The position numbers and the translations under genes were made by a program. A stretch of DNA of 42,250 nt from CAYWBI01 sp964456445 (GTDB lineage: Bacteria; Calditrichota; Calditrichia; Calditrichales; J004), in the NCBI GenBank assembly GCA_964456445.1, contig CAYWBI010000014.1:1-42250 (forward strand), read 5' to 3'. Below are positions 1-6,746 of the stretch, one piece after another; the stretch's first letter is position 1; the number at the start of each line of letters is the position of its first letter. The notes beneath the pieces were generated by a model. That model was not told the DNA's origin, did no database searches, and was given only the letters and a program-made list of their open reading frames with translations.

Positions 1-2
1 AA

Positions 3-425
3 ACATATCATCTCCCCGATGAACTCTATTATGACGGCGGCAATTTGTGGCTGCGGACTGGCCCGGACGGTGTGCAGGTGGGATTAAACGCCCTCGGTCT
101 GGACACGCTGGGCGAACTGGCCTATCTGACCCTGGACGACGTTGGCACGCATGTGGAGAAAGGCCAGCCCATGGGCGCGTTGGAAGCGGCCAAGATGACC
201 GGCGACCTTATTGCCCCCGTAAGCGGCACCCTTAAGGCCGTGAACAACGCCGCGGTGCAAAACCCCGGCATCGTCAATAACGATTTGTACAACGCCGGTT
301 GGATGGTGGTGATCGAACCGGACAACTGGGAAAAGGACGCCGCGGAGCTGATCAGTGGTGCAGAGGTAAAGCCGTGGGCCGAGCGGGAAGTTCGGCGCAT
401 GGAAACACAAGGGTTTGATGCTTGA
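3..425 (+). CDS. GcvH-like lipoyl-carrier protein, 5' partial
   Basis: The reading frame is open at the left edge, so the start codon lies just upstream. Judging from H-protein length, only a few N-terminal residues are missing. The 140 visible residues form a biotinyl/lipoyl-type beta-barrel like glycine cleavage H protein. The lipoyl-attachment hairpin is LEAAKMTGD, with the candidate lipoyl lysine codon at 192-194, followed by IAPVSGTL and NNDLYNAGWM, which match the H-protein IYSPVSG and NxDPYGxGW segments. H proteins carry an aminomethyl or dithiol lipoyl arm between enzymes. No gcvT or gcvP is visible, and the next genes are for lipoate attachment and synthesis, so a role as a dedicated carrier outside glycine cleavage is plausible but inferred. 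The stop overlaps the next start by four bases. Confidence 0.85.
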   Translation, partial: TYHLPDELYYDGGNLWLRTGPDGVQVGLNALGLDTLGELAYLTLDDVGTHVEKGQPMGALEAAKMTGDLIAPVSGTLKAVNNAAVQNPGIVNNDLYNAGWMVVIEPDNWEKDAAELISGAEVKPWAEREVRRMETQGFDA

Positions 426-1543
426 AACCCTGGAGGCTGATAACGGACGACGGCGTGGATGCGGCCCTGGGTCTGGCCGGTGATGAATGGCTGGCCCGGC
501 AGGCAGTGCTAGGGGAATCCACCCTGCGGCTCTATACCTATAAAAACCATTGTGCCCTGTGCGGCCGTTTTCAGGAAATTGCCAACGAAATCCATTTGGA
601 TTATTGCCGGGAACAGGGTATTGCCGTAAACCGTCGCCCCACCGGTGGCGGCGCCATTTTTATGGGTGCGGGGCAGCTGGGTATCGCCCTTTGCCTGCCA
701 GGGAAGAAAACCGACGCTTACGGCCGGGCGCGCGAAATAATGAACCGTTTTTCCGGCGGGATTGTGGCTGCCCTGCAAAAGCTGAATATCGATGCCCGCT
801 TTCGACGGAAGAATGATATTGAAGTAGCTGGGAAGAAAATTGCCGGGCTTGGTATTTACCGAACGGCTTCCGGCGGCCTGCTGTTTCATGCGTCGCTTTT
901 GCTGGATATGGACATTGCCCGGATGCTGCGTGTACTGGACACGCCGTTCGAAAAGATCAGCGACAAGGAGGTGGAAACGGTTGCCGGACGCATCACCACC
1001 GTTCAACGCGAAAAGGCACAAGCACTGACCATGGCGGAGTTGAAGACCACCGTGCTGGATGGCTACCGCCGGGAATTTGGCGTCACCTTCGATCCACGGC
1101 CTTTCGGGCCGCGGGAAGAAGCGGCCATTGCCATCCTGGCCCGGGAAAAATACCAAACAGAGGCATGGGTGTACCAACCCAGTCCGGTAACCGATGCCGG
1201 TGGCAGAGCAAAGGTGAAGACGCCCCAGGGATTGCTGGATGTACGGTTGACCCTGGCTGGTGAGCAAATAAAGGCCGTTTATATCCGCGGGGATTTTTTT
1301 ATGGCAGAGCAAGTTGTGGCCGATCTGGAAGGTTACCTGCGCTGGCATCCCGCCAATCCGCAAAAAATCCATGCCACCCTCAACCGTGTGCGGGAACGCC
1401 ATGTTGACAATCTTGTTGCTTTCCCGCTGAAAGCGCTGGAAATGGCCATAAATACGGCGGTTACGCGCGCCAAACAAATCGATAAAAAAAATAAATCCCA
1501 ACCCTATGGATGTTTTGTTACCCCCGGAGGAAGTCATGTCTGA
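422..1543 (+). CDS. lipoate-protein ligase A family protein
   Basis: This 373-residue protein has the BPL/LplA/LipB catalytic fold. RRPTGGGAIF lies at residues 71-80 (the RRxSGGGxV signature that binds lipoyl-AMP), and NDIEVAGKKIAG at 131-142 contains the conserved lysine, Lys139. After about residue 250 there is a C-terminal accessory domain, so the length matches full E. coli-type LplA. The expected reaction is ATP-dependent transfer of lipoate or octanoate to a carrier lysine, here most likely that of the flanking GcvH-like proteins. The start is TTG at 422, overlapping the carrier stop; the in-range ATG at 418 is in another frame. The 3' end overlaps the next gene by eight bases. Substrate preference cannot be read from the sequence. 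Confidence 0.87.
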   Translation: MKPWRLITDDGVDAALGLAGDEWLARQAVLGESTLRLYTYKNHCALCGRFQEIANEIHLDYCREQGIAVNRRPTGGGAIFMGAGQLGIALCLPGKKTDAYGRAREIMNRFSGGIVAALQKLNIDARFRRKNDIEVAGKKIAGLGIYRTASGGLLFHASLLLDMDIARMLRVLDTPFEKISDKEVETVAGRITTVQREKAQALTMAELKTTVLDGYRREFGVTFDPRPFGPREEAAIAILAREKYQTEAWVYQPSPVTDAGGRAKVKTPQGLLDVRLTLAGEQIKAVYIRGDFFMAEQVVADLEGYLRWHPANPQKIHATLNRVRERHVDNLVAFPLKALEMAINTAVTRAKQIDKKNKSQPYGCFVTPGGSHV

Positions 1544-2525
1544 CGCATTGAAACTCCCTACCCCTGTTTATGAAGCGTCGGATTTTAAGGTGAGCCCGCT
1601 ATGCCTGGAGCTGCGTCATCAAAATTTTCCTGAGCGTGACATCACTTTTTATGCCCCCGGTCTGAAACGTTACAAGACCAAAGATTATGCATGCCACAAC
1701 CACAAGGAATTTGTATCGGTCAGCGTTACCGGCGATAGTTGCGCCTTAAATTGTGAGCATTGCCAAACCAAGATGCTGAAAAGCATGCTTAGCCTGACCG
1801 CCTACAAGGGCGATTTGTGGGCGATGGGTAAACAACTGGCGGGGCAGGGGGCAAAAGGTATGTTGATTTCCGGTGGCAGCGATAAAAACGGCCGGGTGCC
1901 GCTCTTAAAACATATCCCCGATATGATCCGCCTACGCCGTGAACTAAACATGACCCTGCGTGTCCATCCGGGCATACCGGACGAGAAAACCTGCGCAGCG
2001 CTGGGCGAAGTGGATTTGGACGGTGTGATGCTCGATATCATCGGTGATCAGGAAACGATCAACGAAGTTTATCACTTAGATGTGACGCCCGCCGCTTATG
2101 ATGCCGTGTTAGAACGGCTGGAGCGCCATGGCGTGCCCACCATCCCGCATATCATCCTGGGACACTATTTTGGCAAGATGAACGGGGAACGGAAAGCGCT
2201 GGAGATGATCCGCAAATACCGCCCTAAAATCCTGGTGCTGGTGGTGATGACCCCGCTTTCGGGGACGCCCATGATAGGGGTTAAACTGCCCTCGCTGAAG
2301 GAGATAGGCCGGTTTTTCGAGGAATCGCGGCTGACCATGCCGGAAACACCGGTGATACTGGGCTGTGCCCGTCCCATGGGACCGATAAAGGCGGAGATTG
2401 ACAAACTGGCCATCGCCGCCGGGTTAAACGGCATTGCCTATCCCGCCGAGGGCATGGTGGAATTTGCCGCCGCGCTGGATTTGCAACCCGAATTTATCAA
2501 CGCTTGTTGCGGCGTAAGCTGGTAG
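1536..2525 (+). CDS. lipS1: radical SAM protein, LipS1-like lipoyl synthase component
   Basis: This 329-residue radical SAM protein has the cluster motif CALNCEHC (Cys69, Cys73, Cys76; CX3CX2C), followed by the glycine-rich ISGGSDKNG and a TIM-barrel-like body. The C-terminus carries a Cys-Cys pair (ACCGVSW, Cys324-Cys325) that could bind an auxiliary cluster. I recognise it as the 'biotin synthase homologue' type that includes one half of the two-protein lipoyl synthase LipS1/LipS2 of Thermococcus. The order ligase, radical SAM, radical SAM supports this. Which half is LipS1 is tentative. The start ATG at 1536 is preceded by GGAGG at 1526-1530; an in-frame codon at 1506 would overlap the ligase further and is less likely. 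The proposed role is sulfur insertion into protein-bound octanoyl groups. Confidence 0.75.
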   Translation: MSDALKLPTPVYEASDFKVSPLCLELRHQNFPERDITFYAPGLKRYKTKDYACHNHKEFVSVSVTGDSCALNCEHCQTKMLKSMLSLTAYKGDLWAMGKQLAGQGAKGMLISGGSDKNGRVPLLKHIPDMIRLRRELNMTLRVHPGIPDEKTCAALGEVDLDGVMLDIIGDQETINEVYHLDVTPAAYDAVLERLERHGVPTIPHIILGHYFGKMNGERKALEMIRKYRPKILVLVVMTPLSGTPMIGVKLPSLKEIGRFFEESRLTMPETPVILGCARPMGPIKAEIDKLAIAAGLNGIAYPAEGMVEFAAALDLQPEFINACCGVSW

Positions 2526-2589
2526 ATGATTTGATTATCAATTAAGCGTTATGGAAAAAGCAGCAAAGCAATCAATAAAAGAGGTAAAC

Positions 2590-3699
2590 ATGAGCAAGGT
2601 AAAACTTCCGTTGGCCCAACAGGCTGAAGTATATCAGATCAGTCCCGAGTATGTACGTATCAGCATGGCGGCGGCCATCGAACTGGGTTTAAAGCCCGGA
2701 CGGCTTATGCGCGGCTGCGGTTGCGGCTGCATCAATTTGTTGCAAAACTATCCTGAGGGCTGTTACGCCAATTGCAGCTATTGCGGCCTGGCCCGGGAAC
2801 GGCCCGGAGTGGCGGAAGAAAACACCTTTATCCGCGTGGACTGGCCGTTGTACCCCACCCGTTTGGTGGCGGAAAAGATTGCCGAAAAGGAAACGCACAG
2901 CGAAGTGGGCCGCGTTTGTATTTCGCAGGTGCAGGACCCGCGCAATAACGAAGATTTGCTGGAAATGACCCGCATGATGCGTCAGGCTGCGCCAAAGGTG
3001 CCAATTTCCGCGCTGATCAATGCCACCACCATGACCGAGGACGTATTGCTGGAATTGAAGGAGGCCGGGGTTGATATCATCGGCCTGGGCCTGGACGCCG
3101 CCAGTGAAGGGGTTTTTTACAACACCCGCGGCAAGGGCGCCAGGGGGCCGCATGACTGGGAAGGCCATTGGAAAATCATCCGCCGCGCCCGTGAACTGTA
3201 CGGTCCGATGAATGTAAACTGCCACACTGTGGTAGGGCTGGGCGAGACCGACCGCGAGCTGGTGGATTTGTTTGAAGGTCTGCACCGAAATAAAATTGCC
3301 TGTTACCTGTTTTCCTTTAACCCCGAGGAAGGGACGGCCATGCAGTACGAAAGTCGGCAGCCTCTCGACAGGCACCGGCGGGTTCAACTGGTTAAATACC
3401 TTATTGAACACATGGGGGCCTCAAAAGAGGCCATCGTCTTTGACGCGGCGGATAGGATTAGCGAAATAAATGTAACGCAGGAAATTATGGATACGGCCAT
3501 CGCCCGCGGGGCCGCTTTTATGACCGACGGTTGCCCCGACCGCCATGGGGTGATGAGTTGTAACCGGCCTTATGGCTCCTATCGCCCCGGAGAAGAGTTC
3601 CGGGATTATCCCTTTCCGCCCAACCAGGAGGATTTGCAGGTTATCCGCACGCAGATGAATTTAAAGCAGGTGTTGCCGGGCAAGGGCGTTGATGTCTAA
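2590..3699 (+). CDS. lipS2: radical SAM protein, LipS2-like / BioB-like lipoyl synthase component
   Basis: This 369-residue BioB-like radical SAM protein has CYANCSYC at 58-65 (CX3CX2C) within YPEGCYANCSYCGL. Three further cysteines lie just upstream in RGCGCGCINLL (43, 45, 47), and another is in SCNRPYG near the C-terminus; these could hold an auxiliary iron-sulfur cluster of the kind consumed as a sulfur donor. The PEGCxANCxYCGL context fits the second partner of the LipS1/LipS2 lipoyl synthase rather than biotin synthase, and no biotin genes are nearby. The start at ATG 2590 follows GAGG at 2581-2584; an upstream in-frame ATG at 2551 has a poorer site. The 3' end overlaps the next gene by eight bases. 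Confidence 0.75.
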   Translation: MSKVKLPLAQQAEVYQISPEYVRISMAAAIELGLKPGRLMRGCGCGCINLLQNYPEGCYANCSYCGLARERPGVAEENTFIRVDWPLYPTRLVAEKIAEKETHSEVGRVCISQVQDPRNNEDLLEMTRMMRQAAPKVPISALINATTMTEDVLLELKEAGVDIIGLGLDAASEGVFYNTRGKGARGPHDWEGHWKIIRRARELYGPMNVNCHTVVGLGETDRELVDLFEGLHRNKIACYLFSFNPEEGTAMQYESRQPLDRHRRVQLVKYLIEHMGASKEAIVFDAADRISEINVTQEIMDTAIARGAAFMTDGCPDRHGVMSCNRPYGSYRPGEEFRDYPFPPNQEDLQVIRTQMNLKQVLPGKGVDV

Positions 3700-4699
3700 T
3701 CCCCTGCTACGTCTCGTGGATTTGGGGCGCTGCCCCTCGTGGCAAACGCAGGCGGTATATCACAGCCTTGCCGCCGGTATGTGCGAAGAGGGCCCGGACA
3801 CCATCGTGCTGTGCCAACCGGACAAACCGTACTTGTGCCTCGGACGTTTTCAGGAATTCGAATCGATTTTTTCTGCCGGGGCGGTGCATCGCCAGAAGTT
3901 GCCGGTTTACCGCCGATGGATTGGCGGCGGCGCCACCTATCTGAACGCAGATCAGCTTTTTTATCAGTTTGTTTTTCACCACAGCCGTGTGCCGGTCATG
4001 TTGGAAAAGATCTATGCCCGCTTGTTGCAAGCGCCGTTGAAAACGCTGAAGAGCTTTGGGTTGGACGCCCGTTTGCATAGCCTGAACGAACTGGAAGTTA
4101 ACGGCAGGCGCATTGCCGGAATCGGTGGCGGGCGTATAAATGAAGGCTGTGTGGTGGTGGGCAATTTTCTGTTTGATTTTGACTATGAAGCCATGTCCAG
4201 GGTATGGGCTGTGCCCTGGGAAGGGTTCCGCGAGCTGGCCCGGCTGGCATTGAACGAACGGGTTTACACCTTAAAACAGGCCGCCCCGAAACGGACCCTA
4301 CCAGAAGTCCGCCAACGGCTGAAAAGTATCTTGTCCGGGACCTTTTCCCGTCCGCTGGAGACGGGCGGATTAAGTGCGGATGAATGGGCTTCGGCAGAGT
4401 GTTTTGCGGAAAAAATCCGTTTTGAAGTCCCGGAGCGGCAACCGGCGGAAACGGCCTTTGGTCAGCGATCGCCCTTAAAAATTGCCGCCGGGGTATTTAT
4501 TCATCACCGCACCCTCCGTGTGGATGGACAGAAGGTTGCCCTCAGTTACAGGACCGATGAGGATAGAGTGACACAAGTGCGTGTCTCGGAAGCGGGTTTG
4601 CAAAAAGAATTTCAAACGTTTATAGATCTTTCCCGGCAGGAAATGGCAAAGCGTATCGATGGCCTTCGGGTATTGGCCCCGACAGGCCGTGCTTTCTGA
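3692..4699 (+). CDS. lipoate-protein ligase-like protein with substituted catalytic lysine
   Basis: This 335-residue protein has the LplA/LipB fold, with RRWIGGGATY at 74-83 and the ND-box equivalent NELEVNGRRIAG at 132-143. The position normally occupied by the invariant lysine (K in K-I-A-G) is Arg140, codon CGC at 4109-4111. The upstream paralogue at 422-1543 keeps Lys there. An acyltransferase of this fold without its lysine may be inactive, act as a partner or scaffold, or use another chemistry. Overall identity to the first ligase looks low, so it is not a recent duplicate. I prefer ATG 3692 over the adjacent TTG at 3689, with AAGGG upstream. It overlaps the radical SAM gene before it by eight bases. 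Confidence 0.78.
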   Translation: MSNPLLRLVDLGRCPSWQTQAVYHSLAAGMCEEGPDTIVLCQPDKPYLCLGRFQEFESIFSAGAVHRQKLPVYRRWIGGGATYLNADQLFYQFVFHHSRVPVMLEKIYARLLQAPLKTLKSFGLDARLHSLNELEVNGRRIAGIGGGRINEGCVVVGNFLFDFDYEAMSRVWAVPWEGFRELARLALNERVYTLKQAAPKRTLPEVRQRLKSILSGTFSRPLETGGLSADEWASAECFAEKIRFEVPERQPAETAFGQRSPLKIAAGVFIHHRTLRVDGQKVALSYRTDEDRVTQVRVSEAGLQKEFQTFIDLSRQEMAKRIDGLRVLAPTGRAF

Positions 4700-4755
4700 C
4701 ACGCAGAAATTTTACCAATCCGTTAGGCGAAAGTGTAAAAGAAGAAAGATAGAGA

Positions 4756-5868
4756 ATGGCCCTAAAAGAGTATTTGCAGGACCCGTTTTTAAAAGAATTG
4801 TACGGTTCCATACGCCGAGCGGGAAAGATACAATCCATTTCCATGGACCTGACCCACACCTGTAATATCCGCTGCACAGGCTGTTATTATTTTAACGATC
4901 ACATGGAAGTGGGGCACCCCACGGCAAGCGAGGCGGTGTTCGATGCTTTTTTACAAAAAGAGCGGGAACGCGGTACCAATTTTATTACCATCGTGGGCGG
5001 GGAACCCAGTTTAAAACCCGGGCGGTTAAGGAAAATTGCCCGCTATTTTAAGGCCAGTGTTTCCACCAACGGTCTCAAAAATATCCCCATGGAAGGCCTG
5101 GAAAAAAACCTGTCCATCGGTATCTCGGTTTGGGGTAATGCGCAAACCGACCGCAAAATGCGTGGCGGCGGCAAGATCGATATCTTTGATAAGGCCCTGG
5201 AAAATTACAACGGTGACCCGCGGGCTTTTTGGTATTACACCGTTATTCCTGGGTATGCATCTCAAATTGAGCCGGTGGTGGAACGTTGCGTGGCCAACGG
5301 TAACCCCGTGCTGTTTAATTTTTACGGTGACCTAAAGTCCATCGGTAACCAGGCCGATCACCGCCGTGGCTTTGCGGGGGCACGGCAGGCCATCAAACGG
5401 GTGATCGATCGTTTCCCGCACATGATTTACATGACATCCTATGTTAGTGAGGTGGTTTCCACCGGCCGCTTGTACGATCAGAAATGGGGCTATGAGGTTT
5501 GTACCAGTTTCAGTACCGACAACCCCATCAATTTTGAACGGATGCAAAACGGCATGCCATATAGCCCTCATTTCCGGGCTTATAACGCCGATTTGACCAG
5601 TACCAGGCGTTGTTGTACCGGCATCGACCGTGATTGCGCTTCCTGTTTTGATGTTTGGCAGCATTTTTCCTGGATCATTTTAAACCTGCGCAAACATTTG
5701 GGCAGCAAGCGGGAATTCACCAACTGGCTGACCACCGTTTATATGTTTTACCTGATCAACCGTCTGATCGATTATGATAGTGGAAAAAAGAATATCGTGG
5801 AAATCCATCGCCGCCTGCGTGAAAGCGCCCCAACGCTTGAAGTATATGATTATATGGCGGCGCAGTAA
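4756..5868 (+). CDS. radical SAM protein of unknown function
   Basis: This 370-residue protein has a standard radical SAM core: CNIRCTGC (Cys36, Cys40, Cys43) and the SAM-contacting GGEPSL at 81-86. A second cysteine group near the C-terminus, RRCCTGIDRDCASC (Cys286, Cys287, Cys294, Cys297), suggests a SPASM-like or other auxiliary iron-sulfur cluster. It is unrelated in sequence to the two lipoyl-synthase-like radical SAM proteins upstream. No peptide-precursor gene is nearby that would make it a RiPP maturase. Its position between a ligase-like gene (56-base gap) and a lipoyl carrier (93-base gap) suggests work on, or with, a lipoyl or related carrier-bound intermediate; that is inference from context only. 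The start ATG 4756 has the purine-rich AGAAAGATAGAG before it. Confidence 0.8.
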   Translation: MALKEYLQDPFLKELYGSIRRAGKIQSISMDLTHTCNIRCTGCYYFNDHMEVGHPTASEAVFDAFLQKERERGTNFITIVGGEPSLKPGRLRKIARYFKASVSTNGLKNIPMEGLEKNLSIGISVWGNAQTDRKMRGGGKIDIFDKALENYNGDPRAFWYYTVIPGYASQIEPVVERCVANGNPVLFNFYGDLKSIGNQADHRRGFAGARQAIKRVIDRFPHMIYMTSYVSEVVSTGRLYDQKWGYEVCTSFSTDNPINFERMQNGMPYSPHFRAYNADLTSTRRCCTGIDRDCASCFDVWQHFSWIILNLRKHLGSKREFTNWLTTVYMFYLINRLIDYDSGKKNIVEIHRRLRESAPTLEVYDYMAAQ

Positions 5869-5961
5869 AAGATAGCGGGGATATGTTTGCCCCGGCCGGG
5901 AAAAATTTATTTGAAGCCAAGATAAAGATGTCTTTAATTGTTTTTAAAAAAGGATTGTCCC

Positions 5962-6450
5962 ATGTTTGGCCCAAAAATCACTAAACCGCATACGGTCGTA
6001 AAAAACTGTATCATTCCCCATGATCTGTTTTATGACAGCAAGAACCACTTTTGGCTGCGGGAAGAGGTAAATTATGAATGGACGCTGGGTTTGACCGATA
6101 TGGCCCAGACGCTTGGCGGAAAGGTGCTGCATTTTAAACCGTGGCCGCGGGGCAAAAAACGCAATACCGCTAAACCGATCGCCATGCTAGAAGCGGCCAA
6201 ATGGCTAGGAGTGGTGCGTGTGCCTTTTGAAGTGACCATCGTGGATTTTAACGAAGAATTGCTTGAAGACGCCTACGCCGTAAATCAATATCCCTACACC
6301 AGGGGCTGGATCATACGTTTTAAAACCGCTGCGGACTTGAAGATGACGGACCATTTTCTTTTTGGTGAAGAAGCGGCAAAGGCCTATCGGGAAAATTTTG
6401 AAAAATGGCAATTGACAGAATGTGTCCATTGCCTGGGTTTTGAAGTATGA
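5962..6450 (+). CDS. second GcvH-like lipoyl-carrier protein with C-terminal CxxC
   Basis: This 162-residue H-protein-like carrier has HFWLREEVNYEWTLGLTDMA at the N-terminus (compare HEWV...VGITDYA) and the attachment hairpin MLEAAKWLG with candidate lipoyl Lys80 (codon 6199-6201). YTRGWIIRF matches the H-protein GEGWLxK strand. It is longer than a normal H protein (about 128 residues) and ends in ECVHCLGFEV, a CxxC pair at 154 and 157 that I do not expect in H proteins. The start ATG 5962 is preceded by AAAAAAGGA; an in-frame TTG at 5938 is possible but has no site. The 3' end overlaps the thioredoxin-like gene by ATGA, indicating coupled translation. It differs clearly from the carrier at 3-425, so the two probably serve distinct steps. 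Confidence 0.82.
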   Translation: MFGPKITKPHTVVKNCIIPHDLFYDSKNHFWLREEVNYEWTLGLTDMAQTLGGKVLHFKPWPRGKKRNTAKPIAMLEAAKWLGVVRVPFEVTIVDFNEELLEDAYAVNQYPYTRGWIIRFKTAADLKMTDHFLFGEEAAKAYRENFEKWQLTECVHCLGFEV

Positions 6451-6722
6451 GTTCTAAAATAAAAGTTGTGCTTTTTACCCACCCCACCTGTACCGGTTGC
6501 CGCGAAACCTACCGCCGTTTTGAACAATGGGAAAAGGAACGTGACGATCTGAGTTTTGAAGTACAGAGTCTGGCCGGACCGCGTGGTCATGCCCTGGCCG
6601 AAAAATGGCATATCCATTCCGTTCCAACCGTTATTTTTAACGACGATCCCGAATTACGGATCACCGGCATCCCCCGCCGGCAAACAATGGAAGAAATGTT
6701 AAAGAAAATTAATGCTAAATAG
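6447..6722 (+). CDS. small thioredoxin/glutaredoxin-fold protein
   Basis: This 91-residue protein has the redox-active pair CTGC (Cys15 and Cys18) after the first beta strand (VVLFTHPTCTGC) and the thioredoxin-fold cis-proline segment SVPTVIF (Pro60). There is no signal peptide, so it should be cytoplasmic. It is the last gene of the lipoyl operon and is translationally coupled to the carrier with the C-terminal CxxC. A likely job is reduction of a disulfide or a lipoyl dithiolane/persulfide on one of the carriers; this is inferred from gene order. The gene ends 24 bases before the convergent hydroxylase gene, with no obvious terminator hairpin between them. Confidence 0.82.
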   Translation: MSSKIKVVLFTHPTCTGCRETYRRFEQWEKERDDLSFEVQSLAGPRGHALAEKWHIHSVPTVIFNDDPELRITGIPRRQTMEEMLKKINAK

Positions 6723-6746
6723 ATTTAACAGCCAATAATCTAAATA

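Noticed and set aside
509..1537. 342-codon open frame on the minus strand
   Set aside because: It lies wholly antisense to the lipoate ligase gene, which has clear family motifs; the antisense translation has no recognisable domain.
2689..3411. 240-codon minus-strand open frame
   Set aside because: Antisense shadow of the LipS2-like gene; the translation is rich in His, Gln and Ala with no family resemblance.
2590..3699. Calling this gene biotin synthase (bioB)
   Set aside because: The extra GCGCGC cysteines, the PEGCYANCSYC context and the lipoate neighbours fit the lipoyl synthase partner better, and no biotin genes are present.
3..6722. Assigning the lipoyl operon to sHdr sulfur oxidation
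   Set aside because: The ligase/LipS/carrier set resembles that context, but no hdr, dsrE or tusA-like gene is visible; only sequence to the left could decide.
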